Shown: piece after piece, positions 1-8,277 of the stretch
How the letters are laid out: each line of letters opens with the position of its first letter
Numbering within the stretch: the stretch's first letter is position 1
From: Phycisphaerales bacterium
GTDB taxonomy: Bacteria; Planctomycetota; Phycisphaerae; Phycisphaerales; SM1A02
Assembly (NCBI GenBank): GCA_029246705.1
Contig: JAQWMQ010000019.1
Coordinates: forward strand, 1 to 64,000
Reading direction: 5' to 3'
Length of the DNA stretch: 64,000 nt
Program-made: the position numbers and the translations under genes
The notes under the pieces: generated by a model
Databases searched by the model: none
What the model was told of the DNA's origin: nothing
Seen by the model: the letters and a program-made list of their open reading frames with translations, nothing else

Positions 1-767
1 GGCTCACCCATGGTCAGGGCGGGGATGCCGTTGGCGATCGCTGCCGCAGCCCCCAGGTTGGACAACGCACCACAAACCCCGCCGACCTCGATCGTCATCT
101 CGGGATCACAGCGAAAGGCCCCTCGAAAGGGGTGGTAGTACAACCAGCCCTGGACGGTGTCACCGAAACAGTTGAAGCCGCGATACGGCGCCTGCCAGCA
201 GGCACTGACGTATTCGGCTCGAGGCCAGCAGATGCGTTCCCTCAGGAAGGTCAGCGCTTCGGGTGCGGTCCAGCTGGGGTACTGCGGACCGCGGGCAAGA
301 AAGCGGCGCTCCCAGGTTTCAAGGTCGTCGTAACAGCGGTTGAGAAGCCCGTCCGCATGGTGATCACGGAAGTAGTCGTACCGCAACTGCATCCAGTCCT
401 CGTCCCGATCACCGGCCCGAAGCTCGAGCGCACAGGCGGTGGCCATCGACCGGTCGACAGGGCGCGAGGCCAGGCCGGGGTCCTCCTCCCAGAGTCGCGC
501 GAGGAACGCGAGAACGCGTGGCCCGTTTTCAAGGGGGCCACTGTCCAGGAGCGCATGCATCCATGCCTCGTCCGCGGTCAAGGCAGCAAGGAAGTCGCTG
601 TACCGGGGGTCGTTCCACATCGACCCCGCAGCCTGCTCGACACTCCAGGTCATGAGTTCACGAGGCCCAGGAGGAACCCCACCGACAACCGTCGAAACCG
701 GAGCGAACAAGGGCAGGAGGATGAACCAGAGGAGCGTGGATCGAAATCGTGGCATGAAGCCCAGCAT
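1..767 (-). CDS. Exported transglutaminase-like protein, cut by the window edge (5' part only)
   Basis: An open leftward frame runs off the left edge with no stop, giving about 255 residues of the N-terminal part. It starts at ATG 767 (alternative in-frame ATG at 755); neither has a clear ribosome site. The N-terminus is a hydrophobic signal peptide (FRSTLLWFILLPLF). The body is rich in Trp, Tyr and acidic residues. Near the edge, around residue 232, is the segment GGVCGALSNLG followed by GIPALTMGE. This resembles the catalytic-Cys region of transglutaminase-like proteins, where a His-containing segment would follow, but here that part lies outside the window. Codon use is strongly GC3-biased, as in its neighbours. 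The coding call is firm; the function is a tentative motif reading. Confidence 0.7.
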   Translation of the reverse strand, partial: MLGFMPRFRSTLLWFILLPLFAPVSTVVGGVPPGPRELMTWSVEQAAGSMWNDPRYSDFLAALTADEAWMHALLDSGPLENGPRVLAFLARLWEEDPGLASRPVDRSMATACALELRAGDRDEDWMQLRYDYFRDHHADGLLNRCYDDLETWERRFLARGPQYPSWTAPEALTFLRERICWPRAEYVSACWQAPYRGFNCFGDTVQGWLYYHPFRGAFRCDPEMTIEVGGVCGALSNLGAAAAIANGIPALTMGE

Positions 768-1101
768 ACGATGATTCCGGAGATACCCGGGAGGACGGAC
801 GAGGAGGCAGGAATCTGGCCTCAAATGACCCAAAGCCATCCATTATTGGCAGAACGAAGGGCGCTGTATTTCTCGAAAACTTGATGAATAGGGCAAAAGG
901 AACTCAAAAACAGATTCAAATCTGCTCTAATCGAGCCATCGGTGCCCGAGCCGGACAGCGCTCCCTTAAGCGTTGAAACAGGGTGTGATACGAAGTCGCA
1001 CAAGTGGAGTGCGCAAGAAGAAGAGAGACAAGACGAGCCACGGCACGTCACAAAAGAGAGAAAGACACATGATGTTCAAGCATCAAGTGTGATGATTACC
1101 C
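768..1101. other. Intergenic region upstream of the PAP-anchored protein gene
   Basis: No gene is seen here. It must carry the promoters for the leftward edge gene and the rightward gene at 1102. A short palindrome CAGATTCAAATCTG lies at 911-924. A purine-rich stretch at 1009-1032 (GTGCGC followed by AAGAAGAAGAGAG) resembles one upstream of the other PAP-anchored gene at 7475-7500. No convincing -35/-10 pair was found. Confidence 0.4.
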
Positions 1102-1767
1102 ATGAAGAAATGTGTGTTTGCTGCAGTTATCGCTGGATCTGCCACAGCAATGGCATCCGCCGAATTCACGGACAGCATTGTCCAAGTCAACGCAACAGCT
1201 CAGGAACTCGTCGACAACGGTTTCACCCAGGTCGGCAGTAGCCCCTTCATCTCCTACCCGGATGAAGAGTGTGCCGCGCAGGGCTGCGTGACCCTGGCTG
1301 GTACCAGCGGCCCCTTGCCCCTCAAGGGCTTCATAGAATTCCAGTTCGAGGACTTCACCCTCAGCAAAGAGTTCTACAACGGGCTCTACATGGTCCTGGA
1401 CATTTCCTACGGGTCGAGCGGCCTGACTCGTGAGATCCTGATGGATCAGATCAACGATGAAACGGCGGCCACCTCTGTCGTCGCCCAGACCCCCTCTGAA
1501 GCCAACAACGCACAAGGCACCTGTTCCTTTGACAGCTGGATGCCCGCGGAACTCCTCGACAGCATCGTCTGCAACTGGGTTCCGGATGATGCCCCCACCA
1601 CTCCAGGCCTCTCCCAGGTCTTCCGCTTCGCGTGGAATCTCGCGGACCTGGAATGGTTCAACGGTGGTGGTATCTCGCTCGACGGCGCCTACGGCCTCCC
1701 GGCTCCTGGCGCACTTGGACTCTTTGCGATGTCAGGCTTGATCCCCACTCGACGCCGACGTCGCTGA
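1102..1767 (+). CDS. Secreted protein with PAP-type (PEP-CTERM-like) C-terminal anchor
   Basis: A 221-residue exported protein. Residues 1-20 form a signal peptide (MKKCVFAAVIAGSATAMASA). The C-terminus has the three-part layout of exosortase-sorted proteins: a short Pro motif (LPAPGA), a hydrophobic stretch (LGLFAMSGLIP) and a final run of Arg (RRRRR). It differs from the classical motif in having PAP rather than PEP. The mature part has two Cys pairs (EECAAQGC and GTCSF/IVCNW) and matches no enzyme that I recognise. By analogy it is probably a surface or matrix protein released or anchored after C-terminal processing. A strong inverted repeat follows the stop codon. The start is the only ATG directly before the signal peptide. 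Confidence 0.8.
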   Translation: MKKCVFAAVIAGSATAMASAEFTDSIVQVNATAQELVDNGFTQVGSSPFISYPDEECAAQGCVTLAGTSGPLPLKGFIEFQFEDFTLSKEFYNGLYMVLDISYGSSGLTREILMDQINDETAATSVVAQTPSEANNAQGTCSFDSWMPAELLDSIVCNWVPDDAPTTPGLSQVFRFAWNLADLEWFNGGGISLDGAYGLPAPGALGLFAMSGLIPTRRRRR

Positions 1768-1800
1768 ACGAACCGCTCCCGCTCCCTACACATCAACTTT

Positions 1801-1834
1801 CATGACAACAGCCGCACACGCGGCTGTTGTCATG
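1801..1834. terminator. Perfect inverted repeat between convergent genes, probable bidirectional terminator
   Basis: A 15-bp perfect stem (CATGACAACAGCCGC paired with its complement) encloses a 4-nt loop (ACAC). It lies 33 bp after the stop of the rightward gene and 37 bp past the stop of the convergent leftward gene. The sequence after it on the + strand is moderately T-rich (TCTTGTCCTGTCCTGTTC) with no long T run, so intrinsic termination is likely but not certain. Confidence 0.75.
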
Positions 1835-1871
1835 TCTTGTCCTGTCCTGTTCGTCAAAGGAAGCACGGAAC

Positions 1872-3107
1872 TCATCGAAGGCTGGTACCAGCGATGTACC
1901 CGGTGGACCAGGCCCACTGGAAGTTGAACCCACCGATCCGACCATCGACGTCGAGGATCTCACCGATCAGGTGCAGGCCGGGACAGACGCGCGATTCCAT
2001 GGTCTCGAGACGAACCTCCCGAAGCGGGATGCCCCCCATCGTGACCTCGGCATGCGTGAAACCACGATCACCCTCGATGGCCAGGTCAAGCCCCACGCAT
2101 GCACGGACGAGCCGAAGACGAGCTTCGCGATTCAGCTGACCAAGTGGTTCCTGCGGATCGACCCCAGCCAACTCGCAGAGCCCACGCAGGAATCGATCCG
2201 GTAGCTCGCCACGTAACAGGGCCAGGGGCGTGCTCTTGGGATTGGCCAGTACACGGGCATCGAGTGCCGCTTCGTCGGTACCGGGCAGGAAACAGGCTCG
2301 CAAGGACGACCCCGGATCATCGATTCGTGCGGCGCGCCAGTAGCGACTGACATCGAGTGCGCACGGCCCGGAGAGGCCGAAATGAGTGCAGAGCAGACTG
2401 TTGGTGAACGCCTTGAGGACCTTGCCGGTCCCACTGCGAAGCGTGAGTGTCGCCTCGACGGCGATACCGGACAGATCACGAAGCTGGTGACCCCCGGGGA
2501 GAATCAGCGGCACGAGCGCAGGGCAGACATGTTCGCCGATGGTGTGACCGAGAGCCCGCGCGAAATCGTACCCCAGTCCGTCTGAACCGGATTTCGGGAG
2601 CGCCTTGCCCCCGGTGGCGAGGATGAGACGCGGCGCCCGCGCTTCACCCCAGTCCCCGGACACCTCGAACCCGTCATGTACCTGCCGAATGGCTTCCACC
2701 CGTCGCGGGAACCTGATCAGCACCCCCGCCTGTTCCGCCGCACGAAGCAGGGCATCGAGAACCGTCCGGGAGCGATCAGTCGTGGGAAAGAGCTTGCCGG
2801 TCTCTTCCTGCTTGAAATTCACACCCATGTCGTTGAAGAATGCCACCGTCTCGGAGACGCCGTAGCGACGCAGGACCTTGCGGATCGCGTTGGGCGAGGA
2901 ACCGGCATAGGCCTTCTCATCGACTGCGTGGTGGGTGACGTTGCATCGGCCGCCGCCGGCGACCAGGATCTTCGCGCCGAGGGTCCGGGCCCCGTCAAGA
3001 GCAAGAACGCGCGCGCCGGACCTGCCCGCATGGATGGCGGCATACAGTCCGGCAGCACCGACGCCGACCACGATCACGTCTGGTGGGGATTCTGGGGAGG
3101 TTCCCAT
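1872..3107 (-). CDS. NAD(P)/FAD-dependent oxidoreductase, BaiN/HI0933 family
   Basis: A 411-residue flavoprotein. The N-terminus carries the dinucleotide-binding loop VVGVGAAGLYAA (GxGxxG) at about residues 11-22. This is followed by the family signature GGGRCNVTHH, typical of the HI0933/YhiN/BaiN group. Late motifs (GGIPLREV; GEILDVDGRIGGFNFQWAW) form the second FAD-contact region of this family. Members are cytoplasmic FAD proteins; some reduce steroid or flavonoid double bonds, but most have no known substrate. ATG 3107 was chosen because family similarity begins there. An in-frame start at 3185 would add 26 low-complexity residues and overlap the divergent promoter region. The gene converges on the terminator at 1801-1834. 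Confidence 0.85.
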   Translation of the reverse strand: MGTSPESPPDVIVVGVGAAGLYAAIHAGRSGARVLALDGARTLGAKILVAGGGRCNVTHHAVDEKAYAGSSPNAIRKVLRRYGVSETVAFFNDMGVNFKQEETGKLFPTTDRSRTVLDALLRAAEQAGVLIRFPRRVEAIRQVHDGFEVSGDWGEARAPRLILATGGKALPKSGSDGLGYDFARALGHTIGEHVCPALVPLILPGGHQLRDLSGIAVEATLTLRSGTGKVLKAFTNSLLCTHFGLSGPCALDVSRYWRAARIDDPGSSLRACFLPGTDEAALDARVLANPKSTPLALLRGELPDRFLRGLCELAGVDPQEPLGQLNREARLRLVRACVGLDLAIEGDRGFTHAEVTMGGIPLREVRLETMESRVCPGLHLIGEILDVDGRIGGFNFQWAWSTGYIAGTSLR

Positions 3108-3222
3108 CTCAGCAGCATACGGTTTGAACGACCGAAAGGGACGAGCCGTGGACGCGGGGACCCCACTCGGCGATGATCGCTGCACACGGAACCGAGATCA
3201 CCCCGGACTGGAGTCGAGCATC

Positions 3223-4218
3223 ATGCCCAACAGCCGCAGGAACTTCATCGCCGCCGGAGCGGCGGCGTCCATGATCCCACTGTCGACCGCGGTGGCGCGA
3301 AGCACCCGCCAGGAAGCTGCGCCGGCGTTACCGGGGGCCAGACGGACGAACCCCATCGCTCTGTCGACCTACTCGCTCTGGCGTTTTCGAAACGACGAGC
3401 TCAGGGACATGGACACCTGCATCGACCTTGCGGACGAGTTCGGTTTCGACGGCATCGAATTCCTGCTCTACCAGGTCGGTCAGAACGAGATGCTCAGCCG
3501 GTCGAAGATGATGTCCTACAAGCGTCGCGCGCAACGACTCGGTCTTCCCTTGATGGGCCTGTCGACCCACCAGGGGTTCGTGACCCCCGATCGAGAGAAG
3601 CGGCGCTTTCACATCGACCGCACCATCGGCCAGATCGAGATGGCCTATGAACTCGGCATACCCACCATGCGCGTGAACAGCGGGACCTGGGGTACTTCGA
3701 AGGACTTCGACGAGCTCATGGCGAACCGTGGGATCGAATCACCTCTTGAGGGCTATACCGATGAGGATGCCTTTCCCTGGGTGATCGAGGCGTTCGAGAA
3801 ATGCCTCCCCACGGCCGAGCGTTGTGGCGTGGTCCTTGGCCTCGAGAATCACTGGGGCCTGGGCCTGACCCCGGAAGGCATTCTCAGGATCGTGAATGCC
3901 GTGGATTCCCCCTGGCTTCAGGTCACCACCGATACCGGGAACTTCCTCGAGGATCCCTACAAGCGTCTCGAAAAACTCGCGCCGCACACGGTGCTCGTGC
4001 AGGCGAAGACCTATTTCGGTGGTGGACAGTGGTACACCCTCGAACTCGACTACGAACGGATCGGTCGAATCCTCAATGCCGCGAACTACCGGGGCTGGAT
4101 CTCGCTTGAATTCGAGGGCATGGCGGACTATCGAACGGCCATCCCGCAGAGTCTTGAACTGCTGCGGAATGCCTTCCCTCGCCCGGAAGCAGTCCGAGGG
4201 ACAGTCACCTCGCAGTGA
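3223..4218 (+). CDS. Tat-exported sugar phosphate isomerase/epimerase family protein
   Basis: A 331-residue protein. It begins with a twin-arginine signal (SRRNFIAAGAAASMIPLSTAVA), so it is probably exported folded to the periplasm. The rest is an AP-endonuclease-2-like TIM barrel of the xylose-isomerase-like family. Acidic metal-ligand candidates fall on strand ends: GFDGIEFLLY, VVLGLENHWG (Glu), QVTTDTGNF (Asp) and WISLEFEG (Glu). Planctomycetes commonly export such proteins with sugar oxidoreductases, and the likely substrate is a modified sugar, which cannot be named. The start ATG 3223 is placed directly before the Tat motif. An open frame continues upstream to 2935 but overlaps the divergent flavoprotein gene and is rejected. 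The 3' end lies 3 bp from the convergent SMR gene. Confidence 0.85.
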   Translation: MPNSRRNFIAAGAAASMIPLSTAVARSTRQEAAPALPGARRTNPIALSTYSLWRFRNDELRDMDTCIDLADEFGFDGIEFLLYQVGQNEMLSRSKMMSYKRRAQRLGLPLMGLSTHQGFVTPDREKRRFHIDRTIGQIEMAYELGIPTMRVNSGTWGTSKDFDELMANRGIESPLEGYTDEDAFPWVIEAFEKCLPTAERCGVVLGLENHWGLGLTPEGILRIVNAVDSPWLQVTTDTGNFLEDPYKRLEKLAPHTVLVQAKTYFGGGQWYTLELDYERIGRILNAANYRGWISLEFEGMADYRTAIPQSLELLRNAFPRPEAVRGTVTSQ

Positions 4219-4221
4219 AGA

Positions 4222-4551
4222 TCAGTGAGCTGGCGTCTTTGCAAAGAGATTGATGACCGCGACCCCGAGAATGATCAGCGACATGCCGACCAGGGTCCAG
4301 CGATCGGGTATCTCCTTGTAGAAGATCGCACCGCTCAACGCGATCAACACGATACCCATGCCCGACCAGATGGCATAAGCGACACCAAGGGAGATCTTGT
4401 CGAGGCAGAGCGTCAAGAGGTACAGCGATGCCACGTACCCGACGATCATGAGGACCGTTGGCCAGAGCCGCGAGAAGGAGTCGGACGCCTTCAGGGCACT
4501 GGTGGCGACGACTTCAGCGAGTATGGCAAGGCTCAAGTAGACATGGTGCAT
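4222..4551 (-). CDS. Small multidrug resistance (SMR) exporter, EmrE/QacE type
   Basis: A 109-residue integral membrane protein with four transmembrane helices, the normal SMR length (EmrE has 110). The membrane-embedded Glu needed for proton/drug antiport is present in helix 1 (LAILAEVVATSALK). Helix 3 carries the YAIWSGMGIVLI motif, nearly identical to that of EmrE, and the C-terminus ends INLFAKTPAH. Family members exchange protons for quaternary ammonium compounds and similar cations. ATG 4551 is chosen because GGAGA sits 6 nt upstream and the alignment to EmrE begins there; an in-frame ATG at 4563 has no ribosome site. It is a single-gene unit converging on the isomerase. Confidence 0.9.
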   Translation of the reverse strand: MHHVYLSLAILAEVVATSALKASDSFSRLWPTVLMIVGYVASLYLLTLCLDKISLGVAYAIWSGMGIVLIALSGAIFYKEIPDRWTLVGMSLIILGVAVINLFAKTPAH

Positions 4552-4704
4552 CGGCGTCTCCATGTTTGGGAAGAGTCGAGGACGAGATGATGCCGAGACG
4601 AGCTCAGACGAATTGATCACCATAGTTCATTGCACAGGATCAAAGCGACTGAATGCCGCTTGCCTGCATGAACCAAAGATGCCGGGACTGATTACGGAGC
4701 CTGG

Positions 4705-6678
4705 TCAGCGCGCACGACGGGTCGGACGTGCACCCGTGCTACCTCGTCCGAGTCGCCCCGGATGATGCGATGCACGGGAACCCGGACCGGATCGCTTGGA
4801 AGCGAAACCGCCACCCGAGCGTGACTTTCGACCTCTGCCCGGGCCCGCTGAAGGACCGTTGCCCCCACGAGGAGCGCCCCCTCGATGGTCGGACTTCGGC
4901 TTCCAGCCACCACTCTTGGGCTTGGGCTTCCACTCGCCGTTCTTGGGCTTGGGCTTCCATTCGCCGTTCTTGGGCTTGGGCTTCCATTCGCCGTTCTTCG
5001 GCTTGGGCTTCCACTCGCCGTTCTTCGGCTTGGGCTTCCATTCGCCGTTCTTCGGCTTGGGCTTCCACTCGCCGTTCTTCGGCTTGGGCGTCCACTCGCC
5101 GTTCTTGGGCTTGGAGGTCGGCTTCGAAGATGACCCATTGGCATTGCCCTTGGGTTGATACGGCGCACCGGGCTTGGCCTTCAGGGTCCAACCACCACCG
5201 TGCTCTGAGCCTGACTCGAAGTCATTCGACGTGGGTCGATTCGGTCGACGGTCATCCGGACGAGGAGACCAGCCCTGGGGCTTCACCTTCTTGTCCGAGG
5301 CATGATGGTCGGGACGATCATTCGTGTACGTACCGTAGCCCTTGTCACTGCGCTTGCTCTTGCCGCGGTCTCCACCCTTGGAGAACTTGTCGGTGCGGTT
5401 CTTGCCAGAGGATCGCGGCTGCTCGAATCGATCCTTCTTGTAGTTGCTCCTGCGAGCCTCAGGGGATCGTTCCCGGTCTTCCCCGCTTCGGGGAGCGGAG
5501 ACCTCGGTTTCGCCGACGACCATTTCCGGTTCCTGTGACTGATCGACGACGTCGATCCGAACACCGGTGCGACGCTCGATGGACCGCAGAAGCTTGCGCT
5601 CGTCACGCGTACAGAAGGAGACCGCAATGCCGGTGTGCCCGGCACGAGCGGTTCGCCCGATACGGTGGACATAGGTTTCAGGGTCGATCGGCATGTCGAA
5701 ATTGATCACATGGCTGATCTCGTCGACATCGATGCCTCGCGAGGCGACATCCGTGGCGATGAGCACCGAGACCCGACCTCGCCGGAAGGCGTCCATCGCC
5801 TTGGTCCTGGCATTCTGGGTCTTGTTGCCGTGAATTGCGTCGGAATTGATCGATGCTCGGCGGAGGACGGTCGAAAGACGATCTGCGCCGTGCTTGGTTC
5901 GCGTGAACACCAGCGCCCTGGAGACCTCGGGACGACGAAGGAAACGCGTCAGCAGATCCTGCTTCGAATTCCTGTCGACCTTGTAGAGCTTCTGCGTGAT
6001 TGCCTCGACCGTCGTCGATTCGGGATCGGACTGGATCGAGACCGGATCCCGGAGGATCGAGTCCGACAGCACCCGGATCTCCTTCGACAGGGTTGCCGAG
6101 AAGAGCAGAGCCTGGCGTTCATCGGGGAGCATCGCAACGATCTTGCGAATGTCGTTGACGAAACCCATGTCCAGCATTCGATCGGCTTCATCAAGCACGA
6201 GCGACTGGATCTCGGAGAGATCGATGTGTCCCTGGTTCACCAGGTCGAGAAGTCGGCCGGGCGTGGCGACCAGCACGTCGATCCCCGCTCGCAAGGCCTT
6301 GACCTGGTGGTACTGACTGACACCACCGAAGACCACTGCATGCTGCAGCGACAGTTCCCTGCCATAGGTGACGAAGCTCTCCATGATCTGCATCGCGAGT
6401 TCACGCGTGGGGCAGAGCACGAGTGCACGAGGCGCACGGCCCTTGGAGCGCTTGCGAGAAGGTCGGGGCTGTCGCACTTCGGTACCGGCGAGCCTGTGCA
6501 GGATCGGCAGTGCGAAGGCGCCGGTCTTGCCGGTGCCCGTCTTGGCGCAACCAAGAATGTCGCGGCCTTCGATGGCCGGCGGAATGGCGTCAGCCTGAAT
6601 TGGAGTAGGTTCGGTGTAGCCTTGGGCTTCAACCGCACGAACGATGGGCTTCGAAAGCCTGAGATCCTGAAAACTCAT
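4705..6678 (-). CDS. DEAD-box RNA helicase with long basic tandem-repeat tail
   Basis: A 657-residue protein. Residues 1-380 are a complete DEAD-box core: Q motif (F3 and EPTPIQADAIP), motif I AKTGTGKT (~45-52), PTRELA, TPGR, DEAD (as VLDEADRMLDMG), SAT, and in lobe 2 FTRTKHGAD, TDVASRGIDV and HRIGRTARAG. This is the RhlE type. The remaining ~270 residues are a low-complexity basic tail rich in Arg, Ser, Pro and Lys. It contains seven NGEW-type nonapeptide units (mostly NGEWKPKPK) plus a degenerate eighth, then an Arg/Gly-rich end. Such tails usually bind RNA non-specifically and tether the helicase to RNPs. The start is ATG 6678, where the Q motif follows immediately. The frame stays open 110 codons upstream, but that part looks non-coding. 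Confidence 0.9.
   Translation of the reverse strand: MSFQDLRLSKPIVRAVEAQGYTEPTPIQADAIPPAIEGRDILGCAKTGTGKTGAFALPILHRLAGTEVRQPRPSRKRSKGRAPRALVLCPTRELAMQIMESFVTYGRELSLQHAVVFGGVSQYHQVKALRAGIDVLVATPGRLLDLVNQGHIDLSEIQSLVLDEADRMLDMGFVNDIRKIVAMLPDERQALLFSATLSKEIRVLSDSILRDPVSIQSDPESTTVEAITQKLYKVDRNSKQDLLTRFLRRPEVSRALVFTRTKHGADRLSTVLRRASINSDAIHGNKTQNARTKAMDAFRRGRVSVLIATDVASRGIDVDEISHVINFDMPIDPETYVHRIGRTARAGHTGIAVSFCTRDERKLLRSIERRTGVRIDVVDQSQEPEMVVGETEVSAPRSGEDRERSPEARRSNYKKDRFEQPRSSGKNRTDKFSKGGDRGKSKRSDKGYGTYTNDRPDHHASDKKVKPQGWSPRPDDRRPNRPTSNDFESGSEHGGGWTLKAKPGAPYQPKGNANGSSSKPTSKPKNGEWTPKPKNGEWKPKPKNGEWKPKPKNGEWKPKPKNGEWKPKPKNGEWKPKPKNGEWKPKPKSGGWKPKSDHRGGAPRGGNGPSAGPGRGRKSRSGGGFASKRSGPGSRASHHPGRLGRGSTGARPTRRAR
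4904..5112 (-). repeat. 27-bp in-frame tandem repeat inside the RNA helicase gene
   Basis: About 7.5 copies of a 27-bp unit are visible on the + strand as successive GCTTGGGCTTCCA(C/T)TCGCCGTTCTT blocks, with synonymous C/T and C/G differences between copies. Each unit encodes NGEWKPKPK on the minus strand. Near-identity of the copies suggests recent expansion or ongoing unequal recombination. Copy number is likely to vary between strains. Confidence 0.95.
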
Positions 6679-7090
6679 GCCGAATAGTCTCTGGTTCCGG
6701 CGAGTGAACGCGCGGTTGGTTCTGTCCGGACAGTCTTCGAACGCAGGGAGCGCTCTGCCAAAGCCACCGGGTTCACGTGCATGCGAGTTGAGGTGAAACT
6801 CAAATGCAGACGGGTCAGAATACCCCTCATCCGCACCAAAAGCCAGATGATCATCAGATGAGTCGCCTCGAGCAAACCATCGGAACGACCGCTCAAAGTC
6901 GACTCTGACGGTCGTGATAAGGCGAATTCGGACCTTCCACCCCCCTCCCAGAGGCACTGAAGACACTCCAGGTGGGCCGAACCAGCAACAATTGCCGCTG
7001 GAATCCACCGCAACAGGCCACTTGCCACAGGCTCCTGACAGTCAAGTTTTCGATGTGGGCCGGATGGCTCAAGGCACTTCGAAGCACTTG

Positions 7091-7130
7091 CGCCATGTTG
7101 CTCCATGTTGCGCCATGTTGCGCCATGTTG
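7091..7130. repeat. Four tandem copies of a 10-bp unit
   Basis: The unit CGCCATGTTG occurs at 7091, 7111 and 7121, with a one-base variant (CTCCATGTTG) at 7101. It lies in non-coding DNA and has a period close to one helical turn. It could be a protein-binding array or simple slippage. Confidence 0.9.
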
Positions 7131-7422
7131 CTTCTTGATGCTCCGCTCTTTGATGGATCGTCATGCACCTGCGCGAAAAGAGAACGACCCACGACACGCG
7201 TCCAGGAACAACATTGAAAGCACGTCGAAACTCGATGAAGTCGAACGACAGATGACAGCTTGTTGATCACGACACAAACCAGCACGTGAGGACGAAGGGC
7301 GTGCATCGAGCACCGACCGGTTACTGGTTTTCAACGATCAAAGGCCAGCATGCATATCGACAGAAATGTCATTAACGTCATGTCCTGACCGACAATGTGT
7401 CTGTGAATACAAAACTTCATCC

Positions 7423-7451
7423 TTGACAAATCGGACCATGACAGGTATTTA
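7423..7451 (+). promoter_or_regulatory. Candidate sigma-70-type promoter for the PAP-anchored protein gene at 7641
   Basis: A perfect -35 box TTGACA (7423-7428) is followed after 17 bp by TATTTA (7446-7451), a weak -10 match within TATTTAAA. A transcript from here would have a leader of about 180 nt before ATG 7641, including the purine-rich GCGCGAAGTGAAGAGAGAGAG stretch. Confidence 0.4.
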
Positions 7452-7640
7452 AAGGTGCAATTCCTTCGGCGCATGTGCGCGAAGTGAAGAGAGAGAGACA
7501 ATGGAGCTTGAGAACTCCAATGTCGACAATCCGGGTGCGACCTCAAGACGTCGGTAGTCTTTACGTGACGCAGAACTCACTGCGACAGGCTGTAGATAGG
7601 TCTGAGCAGGCTCGCGCCAACATTTGAGATTGGACAGTCC

Positions 7641-8252
7641 ATGCACATGACATCATGTACTGGAACAGCTGTAGTTGCGTCATCTCTGCTTCTCATCACA
7701 GGGGCATCCACCCAAGCGTCGATCGTGGTCACGAATTCCGAGATCGCATACGAACATGTTGCGAGCACGTTGGGTCTCCAACTGCATGAGGAATCACTGG
7801 ACGCATACATCGGATCCGCCGCGGCTTTCACCGGGGGAAATGACCTGTGGGCCTGGGAACTGACTGCCACCAACGGTGTGACGGCCTTCAACTCGATGGT
7901 CATGGCCAACAGCGGCAATACCGCGCTCAGCCTGAACTTCGAATCGGATCAGGTCTTCAGCATCGGCGGCGAGTTCCTGCTGCTCTCCCCGGAGGGCTCC
8001 CCCATCACCGGGCTCATCCAGCTGCTCCTTTCGGATGGCTCCTCCTACATATCCACGGTGAGCAGCGAGGAGACCTTTGCCGGCTTCCTGAGTGACGACC
8101 TGAACATAACCTCACTGAACATCATCGGGTTCGGCGATTCCGCACCGGACGTGACCGCATTGTCATCGTTCACGATCGGGGTGATTCCGGCCCCGGCGTC
8201 GATCTTCAGCCTGCTCGCACTGGGAGGCATCGGACGTCGCCGAAGGCGCTGA
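7641..8252 (+). CDS. Secreted protein with PAP-type (PEP-CTERM-like) C-terminal anchor
   Basis: A 203-residue exported protein with a signal peptide (about residues 1-27, ending TGASTQA). The C-terminal sorting tail reads IPAPAS, then the hydrophobic stretch IFSLLALGGIG, then RRRRR. This is the same three-part tail as the protein at 1102-1767, although the bodies differ. The mature part is rich in Ser, Thr, Leu and small residues and has no Cys; it looks like an all-beta extracellular domain of unknown role. The two genes share a similar purine-rich leader. The start could be ATG 7641 or the ATG two codons later (7647). It converges on the cutC-like gene with a 25-bp gap. Confidence 0.8.
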   Translation: MHMTSCTGTAVVASSLLLITGASTQASIVVTNSEIAYEHVASTLGLQLHEESLDAYIGSAAAFTGGNDLWAWELTATNGVTAFNSMVMANSGNTALSLNFESDQVFSIGGEFLLLSPEGSPITGLIQLLLSDGSSYISTVSSEETFAGFLSDDLNITSLNIIGFGDSAPDVTALSSFTIGVIPAPASIFSLLALGGIGRRRRR

Positions 8253-8277
8253 CCTGCCAGGGTCATTCAAGCGGATC

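Larger units (their letters stand above)
6679..7640. other. Long intergenic region between the helicase and the second PAP-anchored protein
   Basis: Nearly 1 kb with no convincing gene: open frames on both strands lack ribosome sites, recognisable domains and the GC3 bias of neighbouring genes. Visible contents are a 10-bp tandem repeat (7091-7130), a good -35 promoter element at 7423, and a purine-rich leader at 7475-7500. The part next to 6678 must contain the helicase promoter. The length leaves room for an untranslated leader or small RNA, but nothing specific was recognised. Confidence 0.5.

Noticed and set aside
4904-5112. Possible CRISPR-like array
   Set aside because: Repeats are directly abutting, in frame with the helicase and encode NGEWKPKPK; there are no unique spacers and no cas genes.
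6893-7306. Leftward open frame of 137 codons in the long intergenic region
   Set aside because: It covers the decamer array, has no ribosome site, poor codon bias and a peptide without recognisable features.
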